From positions 744,001-808,000 of the forward strand of contig CP007053.1 in the NCBI GenBank assembly GCA_000242935.3: a DNA stretch of 64,000 nt, read 5' to 3'. The notes under the pieces are model-generated. The model ran no database searches and was not told where the DNA came from. It was given only the letters and a program-made list of their open reading frames with translations. The translations under genes and the position numbers were made by a program. Source of the stretch: Opitutaceae bacterium TAV5 (GTDB lineage: Bacteria; Verrucomicrobiota; Verrucomicrobiia; Opitutales; Opitutaceae). Below are positions 34,176 to 41,919 of this stretch, in pieces; the stretch's first letter is position 1, and the number at the start of each line of letters is the position of its first letter.

Positions 34176-34925
34176 TCACAATTTTTCGCTAACTACAGAA
34201 ACTCTGCGGTTGTTTTCCACCCGCACCCCTCCCCCCAGGGAAGAACCTATACCCCCCCCCGCCTCCCCCCGCCATCCATCATTTTCTTGCATGGATTTAG
34301 CGTCCCGTATTACTCCATCAACTACGCCTGAGCCAGTCACCGAACGCCGCAGGGCAGCCCTTACGCCGCTTTCTGACAGCCCTGTTATGCACGCTAGATC
34401 ACGGATACCGACCCCGAGAATCGTGGCCTTCTGCATGGCCGCAATCGCCTTTGGCTTGAGCGCGGCAGTCCAGCATTGCGGGACCAGGATGACCTCGCCG
34501 GGAAATGCGGCGTGAAGTTTACGCGCGACCTCCATGCCGACCATCTGCACGACGGCGCAGTCCTCCTTGAGTGCGTGCGGGATGGATACGTGACGACTCT
34601 TTGCAGCGGCAGCGAGGCGGAGTAGGTCAGGGATGCCGATCACGTCTGCGATGGCCTTGCCGTGGGGCGGAAGCGAGTCGTAGGTGGGGCGGTCCGCTGG
34701 TGAAAGATTCTGCTTTGTTTTGCTTCGATTTTCTTTGTTTTGCTTCATCGGCCGGTATTGCCGGAAATCGGGATTCGCGCGCAGCCACTCGCGCGCCTCG
34801 GCGAGTGTCGCCCGGTTGGCTGGCATGGGGAACCCGTCGCGGATCATGGCGGTGACATAGGCGTATCCTCGCCCGAGCGCGGCGGCGAGGGACTTGCGAG
34901 AGAGCAGATCGTTGCTGTCGGGCAT
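34176..34925 (-). CDS. Mor/C-like transcription activator (putative late regulator)
   Basis: 249 aa. N-terminal HTH (about 9-45) like Nu1/AlpA. The centre and C-terminal half show the Mor/C pattern of Mu: GMEVARKLHAAFPGEVILVP then an HTH RDLACITGLSESGVRAALRR. Mor and C activate middle and late phage promoters. Its own ATG stands 6 nt after a box of the late motif. The tail after residue 220 is coded through a run of nine G (34252-34260). Confidence 0.55.
   Translation of the reverse strand: MPDSNDLLSRKSLAAALGRGYAYVTAMIRDGFPMPANRATLAEAREWLRANPDFRQYRPMKQNKENRSKTKQNLSPADRPTYDSLPPHGKAIADVIGIPDLLRLAAAAKSRHVSIPHALKEDCAVVQMVGMEVARKLHAAFPGEVILVPQCWTAALKPKAIAAMQKATILGVGIRDLACITGLSESGVRAALRRSVTGSGVVDGVIRDAKSMQENDGWRGEAGGGIGSSLGGGVRVENNRRVSVVSEKL
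34252..34260 (-). repeat. Homopolymer G9 tract in activator gene
   Basis: Nine C on the plus strand, nine G in the mRNA, flanked by other G-runs. Loss of one G puts a TAG codon directly after the tract; gain of one changes the last 25 codons. A slippage or G-quadruplex site is possible. Confidence 0.7.
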
Positions 34926-34931
34926 GGCTAC

Positions 34932-34963
34932 GGATTACCAGAGGGCTGCGTCGTCGGCTTGTG
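34932..34963 (-). promoter_or_regulatory. Late-type promoter motif before Mor-like gene
   Basis: Minus strand: CACAAGCCG (34963-34955), 17 bp, TAATCC (34937-34932), 6 nt, ATG 34925. A variant of the late motif; suggests autoregulation and a leaderless mRNA. Confidence 0.5.
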
Positions 34964-35098
34964 CGTGCGATGCGCGGGCGAAGCGGGAGGGTGTTTCGTA
35001 ACTCCGTCCTGGTTGCGCTTCGTGGGTTCGGGGCGACAAGGGTAATCTCCCGGATGCGGTCGTTTTCATGTCAAGCCTGTAGTTGGTTTGTGGTTACT

Positions 35099-35923
35099 TT
35101 AGCAGTTTGGGTTATGGGGCCGTGAAGGGCGTTCACCGAAGTTGATGACTTCGCAGAGATCGAGGAGGCGGCGGAGTAACGGCTCCTGGCGAATGGCGCT
35201 TTTCTCGCTCGTGCCGGCGATCTGAGCAGACGAAAGGTTTGTCGATGCGAGGAGCGGCAAAGCGTGCTCGCGCCGAAGGTCAAGGAAGCGGAAAAGCCAG
35301 GCTTGTGCCCAATCGGCGCGGGCGGTGCTGACGGCCTCTTGCCCGATGTCGTCGAGGATGAATATCTGCCGCTTTGCTTGGGCGTGAACCCATCCCCTGG
35401 CATCGTCGCGTCCGTAATTGACCCACGTCTGGAGCCTGGCGAACCAGTCAGAGGCGTTTGTGTAAAATACCTCGTGCCCCTCGTCGATGGCTAGGCGGCG
35501 ATAGAGCGCGGCAAGAGACCGGGTTTTCCCGCGTCCGGTTGGGCCGGAGAGCAATAGTCCTTTGGGCGACACCTGCCAGCCAATCACGCGGTCGATTTGC
35601 TCGCGCCAAGGCTGCATTTTGGGGTGCGTCCAGTCGGACTCTCGGTAGCCGGCACCGATGTCATGCTCGAATTGCTCGCGGCGGGATTTGGCACGTGCCT
35701 CGGAGATGGCTTTGCGCGAAAGCGCCTCGTGGTCGAGCGGCGGCGCGTTGCGCACGGCGTTGATGTCGACGCCGGTTTCGGCAGCGAGCACGGCGAGGAA
35801 GTCGGGCCTTGGTGCTGGCGCGATTGCCTGCGCTTTGGCGGCGTCGTTTTCGGCGGCGCCTATGTTGACATCGGCTGGCGGCTCAATGGCCGGATATTCG
35901 GGTGTGTCGGCGTCTGTGGGCAT
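35099..35923 (-). CDS. DnaC/IstB-like helicase loader ATPase
   Basis: 274 aa from ATG 35923. Walker A GPTGRGKT (about 125), Walker B IFILDDIGQE, sensor-I TNLS. Likely loads host DnaB at the phage origin. The N-terminal 60 residues are low complexity. Directly follows the initiator gene (1 bp). Confidence 0.85.
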   Translation of the reverse strand: MPTDADTPEYPAIEPPADVNIGAAENDAAKAQAIAPAPRPDFLAVLAAETGVDINAVRNAPPLDHEALSRKAISEARAKSRREQFEHDIGAGYRESDWTHPKMQPWREQIDRVIGWQVSPKGLLLSGPTGRGKTRSLAALYRRLAIDEGHEVFYTNASDWFARLQTWVNYGRDDARGWVHAQAKRQIFILDDIGQEAVSTARADWAQAWLFRFLDLRREHALPLLASTNLSSAQIAGTSEKSAIRQEPLLRRLLDLCEVINFGERPSRPHNPNC

Positions 35924-35924
35924 G

Positions 35925-36749
35925 TCAGAAGGCACGGAACAGTTCGGGGTCGGAGGGCGGGCGGCGTGGCAATGCACCCTGTGTCGGTTTTGGCGGGAAA
36001 AGTCCCTGCCATTGGTTGCGGACCGAGTCGCGGATTGCCGTGATGGCAGCGGATTCCCCCCATTCGGCGAGGGTGGCCAGTTGTGCGGTGACGGTGCGAG
36101 GCTTGTAGGCCGACAGCCGCCGTTCGCGACGGTAGGCCAGCCAGTCGGCCCAGGCGGTGCGGAATTCGTGGGTGTCGAGGGGTGGCGGAAATTCCGGCGG
36201 CGGGGGTGGGTGAGACTTTTTTGCCGAAGCCTTCGCGCCCCCCTCAGGGGGGAGGGGGGGTATTTCTTCTTCTTCTCCTTCTCCTTCCCCTTCCGCATTG
36301 GCGTTCGCTATACCGGTCGCCATTTTTTCGCCAATGCCGTCCGCTATGCCGGTCGGCATGCCGGTCGGCATCGTTTCGCCAATGGGTTCGGTATTGGCAG
36401 AGTCGCTACGCTTTCCCCATCGCGCCATTGCGCCCGCCATCCCCGCCCCTCGTGCCTGCCTCACGTGCGCCTCTTTTGAGGCAGGGTAGCCATTGACGAT
36501 CACGTCATCTCCACTGACGCGCAAGAGGCGGGAGGCGGCGCGCACTTCGCGCAACGTGACCCCGCAAGACTGCTGCCATTGGCGGTCTTTCCATGCGGCA
36601 GCGCCGACAAGTATGCCGCCGCATTCGATCGTGCAGGCATACGCAATTACCGAGAGCCATGTTCCGCGCTCGGCAGGTGAGCTTCCGATGTATTCGGGCG
36701 AGCGAATGACGGTCGGGATATGCAGGTTAAGCCAGTCCATTTGATCCAA
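35925..36749 (-). CDS. Replication initiator-like protein (lambda O position)
   Basis: 274 aa. N-terminal winged-helix-like domain (MDWLNLHIPTVIRSPEY ... RGTWLSVIAYACTIECGG), a repetitive middle (MPTGMPTGIADGIGEKMATG then a Glu run and Pro run), and a C-terminal helical domain (FRTAWADWLAYRRERRLS ... TVTAQLATLAEWG), which binds the loader in such proteins. Pairing with a DnaC-like gene supports an O/DnaD-like initiator role. ATG 36740 is another start. Confidence 0.7.
   Translation of the reverse strand: MDQMDWLNLHIPTVIRSPEYIGSSPAERGTWLSVIAYACTIECGGILVGAAAWKDRQWQQSCGVTLREVRAASRLLRVSGDDVIVNGYPASKEAHVRQARGAGMAGAMARWGKRSDSANTEPIGETMPTGMPTGIADGIGEKMATGIANANAEGEGEGEEEEIPPLPPEGGAKASAKKSHPPPPPEFPPPLDTHEFRTAWADWLAYRRERRLSAYKPRTVTAQLATLAEWGESAAITAIRDSVRNQWQGLFPPKPTQGALPRRPPSDPELFRAF
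36306..36384. repeat. Iteron-like repeats in initiator gene, candidate origin
   Basis: CGCTATRCCGGTCGSCAT at 36306-36323 and 36342-36359, its core ATGCCGGTCGGCAT again at 36358-36371 (near palindromic), and TTTCGCCAATG at 36326-36336 and 36374-36384. Position inside the initiator gene is that of lambda ori. Low-complexity coding is the alternative. Confidence 0.5.
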
Positions 36750-36988
36750 AAAAGGAACCCGTCACTCCGAGGCGTGAGAAATTGGCCGACATGATTGGCC
36801 TGCTCTCGGAGTGCGGGTTAAATTGTTGTGGTGATGATGTATTCATGTCTCGCTTCGGCTTTCTCACGGCCGCTGTCCGCAGGGGAAGGCGTTGATTCGC
36901 GTCGGAAAACTCTTGGGCGAATTGCTCGGAAAAAACCAGCTTCGCGTTATTACGGTTCTCGTTAATCCGTAATATGGCGGATAGCGGG
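36750..36988. other. Gene-free segment upstream of initiator gene
   Basis: No supported ORF. It holds an inverted repeat ATTACGG / CCGTAAT (about 36952-36976) that could bind a regulator, and A/T-richer sequence than its neighbours. Probably leader and promoter of the replication genes. Confidence 0.4.
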
Positions 36989-37411
36989 TCACGGAAGCAC
37001 CTCCTGCGTTTTCCATTGACCTTTCTCTTTCCAAAAGAGCCTGAACTTGATCCACGGATACAGACGGGCTGCTACCTTGACCTTTGCAATGCCGGCGGGC
37101 TTGTGCTGACCCTTCACCTCGTGCCCCTCGATTTCGCCAGCGCGGACGACGAGGAAATCGGGCTTGTAGACGACACCGTTTGCGAGCGGAAGAGTAGGCT
37201 CGCGGTAAATGTGATGCCAGAGGGGACGGATGCGGCCAAGGTGCTCGCGCTCCCACCCGTTGAGACCGTCGCCCGATTTTTGGCGGATGCGCGGTTTGGC
37301 GGATGGCGCGACGGTGGGCTTTATCGCCGGCGCGGCCTTGGCGGCGATTTGGCGATATGCCTCGACCTGAAACTTCGGCGAGAGGTCGGCAATGGTTACG
37401 CGGCGGCTCAT
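36989..37411 (-). CDS. DUF1064-type phage nuclease
   Basis: 140 aa. VVYKPDFLVVRAGEIEGHEVKG is a PD-(D/E)xK core and is followed by IAKVKVAARLYPWIKFRLF, matching DUF1064 endonuclease-like proteins of phage replication regions. Basic N-terminal arm. Confidence 0.8.
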   Translation of the reverse strand: MSRRVTIADLSPKFQVEAYRQIAAKAAPAIKPTVAPSAKPRIRQKSGDGLNGWEREHLGRIRPLWHHIYREPTLPLANGVVYKPDFLVVRAGEIEGHEVKGQHKPAGIAKVKVAARLYPWIKFRLFWKEKGQWKTQEVLP

Positions 37412-37635
37412 TTTAGGTCGCTTCTCTCTTTGTAAATAAGAACGGGGTCATCTCGTCGTCTTTTCCTGCACTCATGTTTTATTGTGTCCGGGTCCACCGC
37501 CCCAAACACCTCTTCGCATTTCGCGCAGAGGTAGTGGCGCTTCCCGTATCCATCGACGCCCCACGTTAGTGAGATTCGGTTGTCTGCATTAGGTTTTACG
37601 TTACTCGTTTCATCTTTATCTTGATCGAGGATCAT
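37408..37635 (-). CDS. Small zinc-binding protein
   Basis: 75 aa. YLCAKCEEVF ... IKHECRKRR gives a CxxC...HxC zinc site with basic ends, possibly nucleic-acid binding. 4-nt overlaps with both neighbours. Confidence 0.6.
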   Translation of the reverse strand: MILDQDKDETSNVKPNADNRISLTWGVDGYGKRHYLCAKCEEVFGAVDPDTIKHECRKRRRDDPVLIYKERSDLK

Positions 37636-37832
37636 AAAGTCTCCTTTCCGGCGAACTGGCCGTCATTATTTCGGCGATACGTACGAGGCTTGGTGTGTTT
37701 AATGAACGAATCGACCCAGCCTCGGCAGTAAGCACGATGCAAAGCCTTCGGGTAGCACCTGCACAACACCACCGCACACGGGACGGCGAAACTTAATGCG
37801 CCTGCGATAAATACTATGATAGTTTCTTTCAT
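37632..37832 (-). CDS. Small membrane protein
   Basis: 66 aa. One N-terminal membrane helix (about 4-24) with a basic cytoplasmic tail. GTAACCAAA motif 24 nt upstream of the ATG. Function unknown. Confidence 0.6.
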   Translation of the reverse strand: MKETIIVFIAGALSFAVPCAVVLCRCYPKALHRAYCRGWVDSFIKHTKPRTYRRNNDGQFAGKETL

Positions 37833-37882
37833 GATTTGTCATTAGAATTTGGTTACTGATATGCGAACCTGTCTTTCCAGAA

Positions 37883-38173
37883 TCAGGTGTTCGGAGAAAT
37901 ACGGACATTTTCCGACACGAATACCTTGGCTGTGGTCATGGCTGCGTCTTGGATGAGGCTCTTGAAATTAGCGTAGCCAGTCTTGGGATCGCGATACAGG
38001 CGGTGAAAAGCGTCTTCAACAATGCGGGCAAGCGCCCCGCTCGTTTCCAAAGTGGTCATGTGCTTATTTACCGTCTCGGTAACGATCTGCTCGACCAACT
38101 GGCGCACGCTTTCGCGGCTCAATCCGAGTTCATTCATCAGGACTTGCCTGACTTGATTTGCTGTTGTTTGCAT
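37883..38173 (-). CDS. Helical protein of unknown function
   Basis: 96 aa. NELGLSRESVRQLVEQIVTETVNKHM looks like a helical oligomer or DNA-associated domain. No family recognised. Confidence 0.6.
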   Translation of the reverse strand: MQTTANQVRQVLMNELGLSRESVRQLVEQIVTETVNKHMTTLETSGALARIVEDAFHRLYRDPKTGYANFKSLIQDAAMTTAKVFVSENVRISPNT

Positions 38174-38263
38174 GAGGTTCTCCGAACAATGCGATGCACG
38201 AAATCGCCGGTTTCGTTTTAATTGGAATCGCCGCCGTGCTTCGGCGATTCGTGATCTGTGGTG

Positions 38264-38503
38264 TTAGCCTCCGAATGCCCGAAGGATTTTTTCGGCTTGG
38301 GAGAGGTCGGCATCTGACGGCTCAATGTCCGTGTCTTCTTCGCGGCGTTGTCGATTTTGCCGCAGCATGAAGTCACGGACGGCATCTTGTGCGACAAGCA
38401 CAATGCTGGCTGCTTCGCCGTCAGATGACTGACCAGCGAGATCTTTGCGTTGCATCCTGACGGTGCCGTCGGGCTGATCCTCAAAGTAGAGTGCGATTTT
38501 CAT
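38264..38503 (-). CDS. Small acidic protein, unknown
   Basis: 79 aa. Beta hairpin-like start (KIALYFEDQPDGTVRMQRKD) and acidic helical end. Upstream spacer shares GGTTAGCCTGT-TTTT with that before 41484. Confidence 0.55.
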   Translation of the reverse strand: MKIALYFEDQPDGTVRMQRKDLAGQSSDGEAASIVLVAQDAVRDFMLRQNRQRREEDTDIEPSDADLSQAEKILRAFGG

Positions 38504-38524
38504 AGGTGTGATAGAAAAAACAGG

Positions 38525-38887
38525 CTAACCATGTATTGGCGGAGTCACTACGTGCTCCGCATTGGGGGTGTTCGACCCAAGAAGAGCGTTGAAATGAGCA
38601 CCGTTCACAGCGGTGCCGGTCACGAGCGCGAAGGCTTGGCGCAATGTGTCGAGTCGAGATGACTTTGCGATCTGCGCAGCAATGCCAAGATTCAGGCAGG
38701 CGTGGCGGTGGTCCGCCTCGGCTTCGTGGATTTCCCGCCGCAACTTTTCGATACCGGCGAGATGATATTCGATTTCGGTTTTTGCCGTCTTCAGCATATC
38801 GCCCTCTCTGCTGTTCGGGAAAGCATACGAGCTATCTGTCTGCGCGTAGGCGTGGTGGAGATTTGGGAGAAATATTGAGTGTTTCAT
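38525..38887 (-). CDS. Hypothetical coiled-coil protein
   Basis: 120 aa; ATG 38797 (MLKTAKTEIEYH) is a good alternative start. The central part is coiled coil (LAGIEKLRREIHEAEADHRHA). Function unknown. Confidence 0.5.
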   Translation of the reverse strand: MKHSIFLPNLHHAYAQTDSSYAFPNSREGDMLKTAKTEIEYHLAGIEKLRREIHEAEADHRHACLNLGIAAQIAKSSRLDTLRQAFALVTGTAVNGAHFNALLGSNTPNAEHVVTPPIHG

Positions 38888-38910
38888 GGGTTAAAAAGAG
38901 GTCGAACCAG

Positions 38911-39213
38911 TCATCTCCCGGAACGCTCCGCGTCCGGGGCTGGGGTGTTCGCCGACTGATAACCAGCCAGCCATTGCTCCCGCAAAGCTTCGGCTGCTTG
39001 CGTGCGGACTGAGAATTCAGCAGGCGGCACCGTCACACCCTCCTTTGCGTCTCTTTCGCCAAGTTTGAATGCGCATGTGAGCATCAGTTTATACGCCTCG
39101 ATCAGTTCTTCCGTGGACAACGCCGAACCATTCGCACGAGGCAACGGCCTCTTGCGGCATGGCTGGCTGTCGTTCCAGCATCCAAATTCCGGTGAGCATC
39201 CGTCGCATGTCAT
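38911..39213 (-). CDS. Hypothetical Cys-rich N-terminus protein
   Basis: 100 aa. N-terminal CDGCSPEFGCWNDSQPC has four cysteines; rest is helical (TEELIEAYKLMLTCAFKLGERDAKEG). Overlaps the next gene by 4 nt. Confidence 0.6.
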   Translation of the reverse strand: MTCDGCSPEFGCWNDSQPCRKRPLPRANGSALSTEELIEAYKLMLTCAFKLGERDAKEGVTVPPAEFSVRTQAAEALREQWLAGYQSANTPAPDAERSGR

Positions 39214-39470
39214 GGCCGTGCCTCCGTTTGGGTGTTCGGCAAAGGACGTGTGTGATGCGTGATCTCAAAAGCAGTGCAGCGGATGTAGGTCTTCCCGCAG
39301 TGGTAACAGTCCTCTTCCACATCAAATTCGGAGTAGCTCTCGCTCTCGACCTGATACGACTTGAGGCAGTAGGGACAGATCGCGAGGCAATCATCCATCT
39401 GGCTCTCGGGCATTGCCGAACCAGGCGCCGGAGCAGACGGCCCGGCTGCGTTTTCAGTTTTCGTTTTCAT
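39210..39470 (-). CDS. Zinc-ribbon protein
   Basis: 86 aa from ATG 39470. ICPYCLKSYQ ... DCYHCGKTYIRC is a CxxC/CxxC ribbon. The leader DNA and first 15 codons (MKTKTENAAG) resemble those of the gene starting at 40124. Confidence 0.65.
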   Translation of the reverse strand: MKTKTENAAGPSAPAPGSAMPESQMDDCLAICPYCLKSYQVESESYSEFDVEEDCYHCGKTYIRCTAFEITHHTRPLPNTQTEARP

Positions 39471-39505
39471 GATATTTTGGGCCGCTACTCGGCTAGGTGT
39501 TACGC

Positions 39506-39898
39506 TCACTCACGCGACTTGTCCTCAGCATCAATCGCGTCGGCCTCGCGCTCGTAAATGTCAGCTTGGATGCGGCACATTTTTGCGGCCTCACGTTTTT
39601 TTGTCGCGTCGTTCGCCGCGAAGTGTCGCTCGAATGCATCGGGAAGTGTTGCCCCGCTGCCTTGTCCGTCGAAGTAGCCGCCAACGGTCCACCATGGTTT
39701 GGTGATCCGAGGGCGGGGCCACTTGTCCGCGATGTTGGTGCCGCGCTCAATTTTGAGAGCGATTTCCACGCTGTCGCTTTCCCCGTTGGCTGCCTCGTAG
39801 GCGACCAAGATTTCGTGAAGCGCCTCAACCGCTGCGTCAAGGCGTGCTTTTTGCGTATCCGTTATTTCGATCCGATTTCTTTTGTGTTTTTTGCTCAT
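39506..39898 (-). CDS. Hypothetical protein
   Basis: 130 aa from ATG 39898. Basic start (MSKKHKRNRIEIT), helical, with PWWTVGGYFDGQGSG and a long charged C-terminal helix. The earlier ORF start overlaps the gene at 39963. Function unknown. Confidence 0.6.
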   Translation of the reverse strand: MSKKHKRNRIEITDTQKARLDAAVEALHEILVAYEAANGESDSVEIALKIERGTNIADKWPRPRITKPWWTVGGYFDGQGSGATLPDAFERHFAANDATKKREAAKMCRIQADIYEREADAIDAEDKSRE

Positions 39899-39962
39899 AG
39901 GTAAAAAAATTGATGCGTAACCAAGTCTCCTCAGCCGAGCTTCGCCGGCTGATTTCCGGTGT

Positions 39963-40124
39963 TCAGCCATTGACAAGAAGTGCCGTGAGAACGAGGCATG
40001 CGAAGACGATACCCAGCATGGCCACCATGCCGTGCGCGACTCCGCGCTGGTATGCGACCTGCGCGGCGAGGTCGGCTGAACCGTCTGCCGGAGCCAAGCC
40101 GGCCGTTGCGTTGTTAGTTTTCAT
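39963..40124 (-). CDS. Small single-TM protein
   Basis: 53 aa from ATG 40124, overlapping the PAPS-reductase-like stop. Ends in a membrane helix (MVAMLGIVFACLVLTALLV). Start region is a DNA-level duplicate of that at 39470. A clear reading frame with operon-like spacing; role unknown. Confidence 0.6.
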   Translation of the reverse strand: MKTNNATAGLAPADGSADLAAQVAYQRGVAHGMVAMLGIVFACLVLTALLVNG

Positions 40125-41026
40125 GATTTTTCAGGAGCCGGCTGGCTCGTCGTGGTGTTGGCCGGAGAGTCCTCGTCTCCGGGTTGATTGGTCCACAAGA
40201 GACCGCCTTGGCAGTCCTCGTGGAAGTAGTCTGGTGCGCGTTGCGTGCGCCACCATTGCCAGAAGTCCTCTCCGCTCTTGAAGCGGGCATGATACCGTGG
40301 TTTTCCGTCTTCGCGCGGAATGTCTTTCCACCGTTCCCAATTCGCCACGATGGCACGCTTCCAATTCCGTTCAAACGCGGGCCATCGAGCAAACTCTTTG
40401 GCCTGCATTACTGGCGTTGCCAATGGGCAACCTACGCAGCCCAAGCGCGTCCATCCCTCATCATAGAGGGAGCAATACGGCAACGCATGTTTGCGGATGA
40501 ATGCCCATACCTCGTCGTCGGACCAATGCACGATTGGGCAGATGACGAGTTGCCCATTGTAGTCAGCCACTTCGTTCCACCGCCGCGCCCGGCTCGCGCT
40601 TTCTGCCTTGCGCACTCCAAACACACGCACGCGACCTTCACCGCTCCGCTCTTTGTATTCGCCACAACACCACCGCATGAGCCGAGTTGGCGGCACTTTG
40701 GCGGCGGTGGCGACGCGGTGCATCATGTTGCCGTATTTGGGCAAGTTCCATCCGACATCAGGGTGATGTTGCCGGATGTAACGGACCAACTCGGGCGGAT
40801 CTATCGTGGTCTGGTTGTAGTGAGCATCGAAACGCACGCCCGCGAGCTTGAGCAGGTGTTTGACGACGATGGAGTCTTTGCCGCCAGAGAATGCGAGGTA
40901 ATAGCCTTCGTCCGGCTCCCACTCACGGAGCAGGGCGAGCGCGGTTGCCTCACGCTCATCCAGCGTCGCCGGTGCAAACCCGTCCAACCAAACGGTCGAA
41001 ACAATGCCTTCGCGTTGCTCAGTCAT
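40121..41026 (-). CDS. PAPS-reductase-family protein (phage type)
   Basis: 301 aa. YYLAFSGGKDSIVVKHLL is the PP-loop that binds ATP-type ligands; RWCCGEYKE and GCVGCPLA supply cysteines for a metal or Fe-S site. Phage members are common but their reaction is mostly unknown; DndC-like DNA sulfur modification, base modification or sulfate metabolism are options. No dnd partners are seen here. Confidence 0.85.
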   Translation of the reverse strand: MTEQREGIVSTVWLDGFAPATLDEREATALALLREWEPDEGYYLAFSGGKDSIVVKHLLKLAGVRFDAHYNQTTIDPPELVRYIRQHHPDVGWNLPKYGNMMHRVATAAKVPPTRLMRWCCGEYKERSGEGRVRVFGVRKAESASRARRWNEVADYNGQLVICPIVHWSDDEVWAFIRKHALPYCSLYDEGWTRLGCVGCPLATPVMQAKEFARWPAFERNWKRAIVANWERWKDIPREDGKPRYHARFKSGEDFWQWWRTQRAPDYFHEDCQGGLLWTNQPGDEDSPANTTTSQPAPEKS

Positions 41027-41040
41027 GTTTCACCTCGGTG

Positions 41041-41484
41041 TTACGCTTCGTCCTCCTCAAGCGGTGGGAGCGCGTCATAGCACTCTTGGCACAGCGGAAC
41101 GCCTTCGCTGTCGAAGTGAGTCGAAGGCTTGCCGCATCCCTCGCACATACGTTCGCTGGCATGAGTTGCCGCGCTAGCACGTTGCGGGCGGTCGATTTCT
41201 CCGGCGATCAGAGTCCCGGCCTTGGTTTCCAGGTGGCGGATTCGCTCCTCCTGCGAGAGGAGTACGGTGACGGCATCGGCAAGCAGCAGATGCAGGAATG
41301 CGATTTCGTCCGTGGGACAAAACCCGACTTGCGGATCGTCCCACATGTCCTGGCGCTTCCAGTTTTCGAGGAGGAGATAGCGCTCCAACAGGTAAGGCAT
41401 TGTCTCGCCGGCCTGCTTGGAGAGCAAAGGCCAAAGCGGAGATTGTTCCGCTCGTGTGGTGATGTTTTCGGTTTTGTAATCCAT
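41041..41484 (-). CDS. Hypothetical zinc-binding protein
   Basis: 147 aa. Helical N-terminal two thirds, then a zinc ribbon CEGCGKPSTHFDSEGVPLCQECYD near the end. Function unknown. Confidence 0.6.
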   Translation of the reverse strand: MDYKTENITTRAEQSPLWPLLSKQAGETMPYLLERYLLLENWKRQDMWDDPQVGFCPTDEIAFLHLLLADAVTVLLSQEERIRHLETKAGTLIAGEIDRPQRASAATHASERMCEGCGKPSTHFDSEGVPLCQECYDALPPLEEDEA

Positions 41485-41496
41485 ATAAAATACAGG

Positions 41497-41919
41497 CTAA
41501 CCGTTCGACTCGTGCGAGGCTTTATCCGTACCGTCAGCAGTGCTAGACGGACGACGCTTAATCGTGGGCAGTTCGCGCCAGTAATCGGGTGGCGTGCGTG
41601 GACTGACATCCGATCCACTGAGGCGCCAACCGCGTGACAATCCCCACCAAACAGCCACTCGTAAGGTTTCCTCGCCATTGCGCTTGATCCAACCCACCAG
41701 CACGGGCTTGCCACGGTCCGGGATCACTTCATCCGCGGGATACCACTGGTTTTCGTATCGAAACTGATTGAGTTCGGATTCGAGAGACTTGATCGGGACA
41801 TGCTCGTCAATCATGCGCGCCGTCTTCTGGACCAAGTATTCATGCGCGGCGTATCTGGTGTCGATTCCCCGGAGGAAATCGACGAGCTTTTGTGCGAGTG
41901 GTGGTATCGTGTCGTTCAT
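41497..41919 (-). CDS. DUF551-like phage protein
   Basis: 140 aa. WYPADEVIPDRGKPVLVGWI ... VAVWWGLSRGWRLSGSD ... YWRELP follows the DUF551 pattern found in many early phage proteins of unknown role. Confidence 0.6.
   Translation of the reverse strand: MNDTIPPLAQKLVDFLRGIDTRYAAHEYLVQKTARMIDEHVPIKSLESELNQFRYENQWYPADEVIPDRGKPVLVGWIKRNGEETLRVAVWWGLSRGWRLSGSDVSPRTPPDYWRELPTIKRRPSSTADGTDKASHESNG

Noticed and set aside
36864-37256. 130-aa minus-strand ORF near the DUF1064 gene
   Set aside because: Overlaps the DUF1064 gene in another frame and has no recognisable features.
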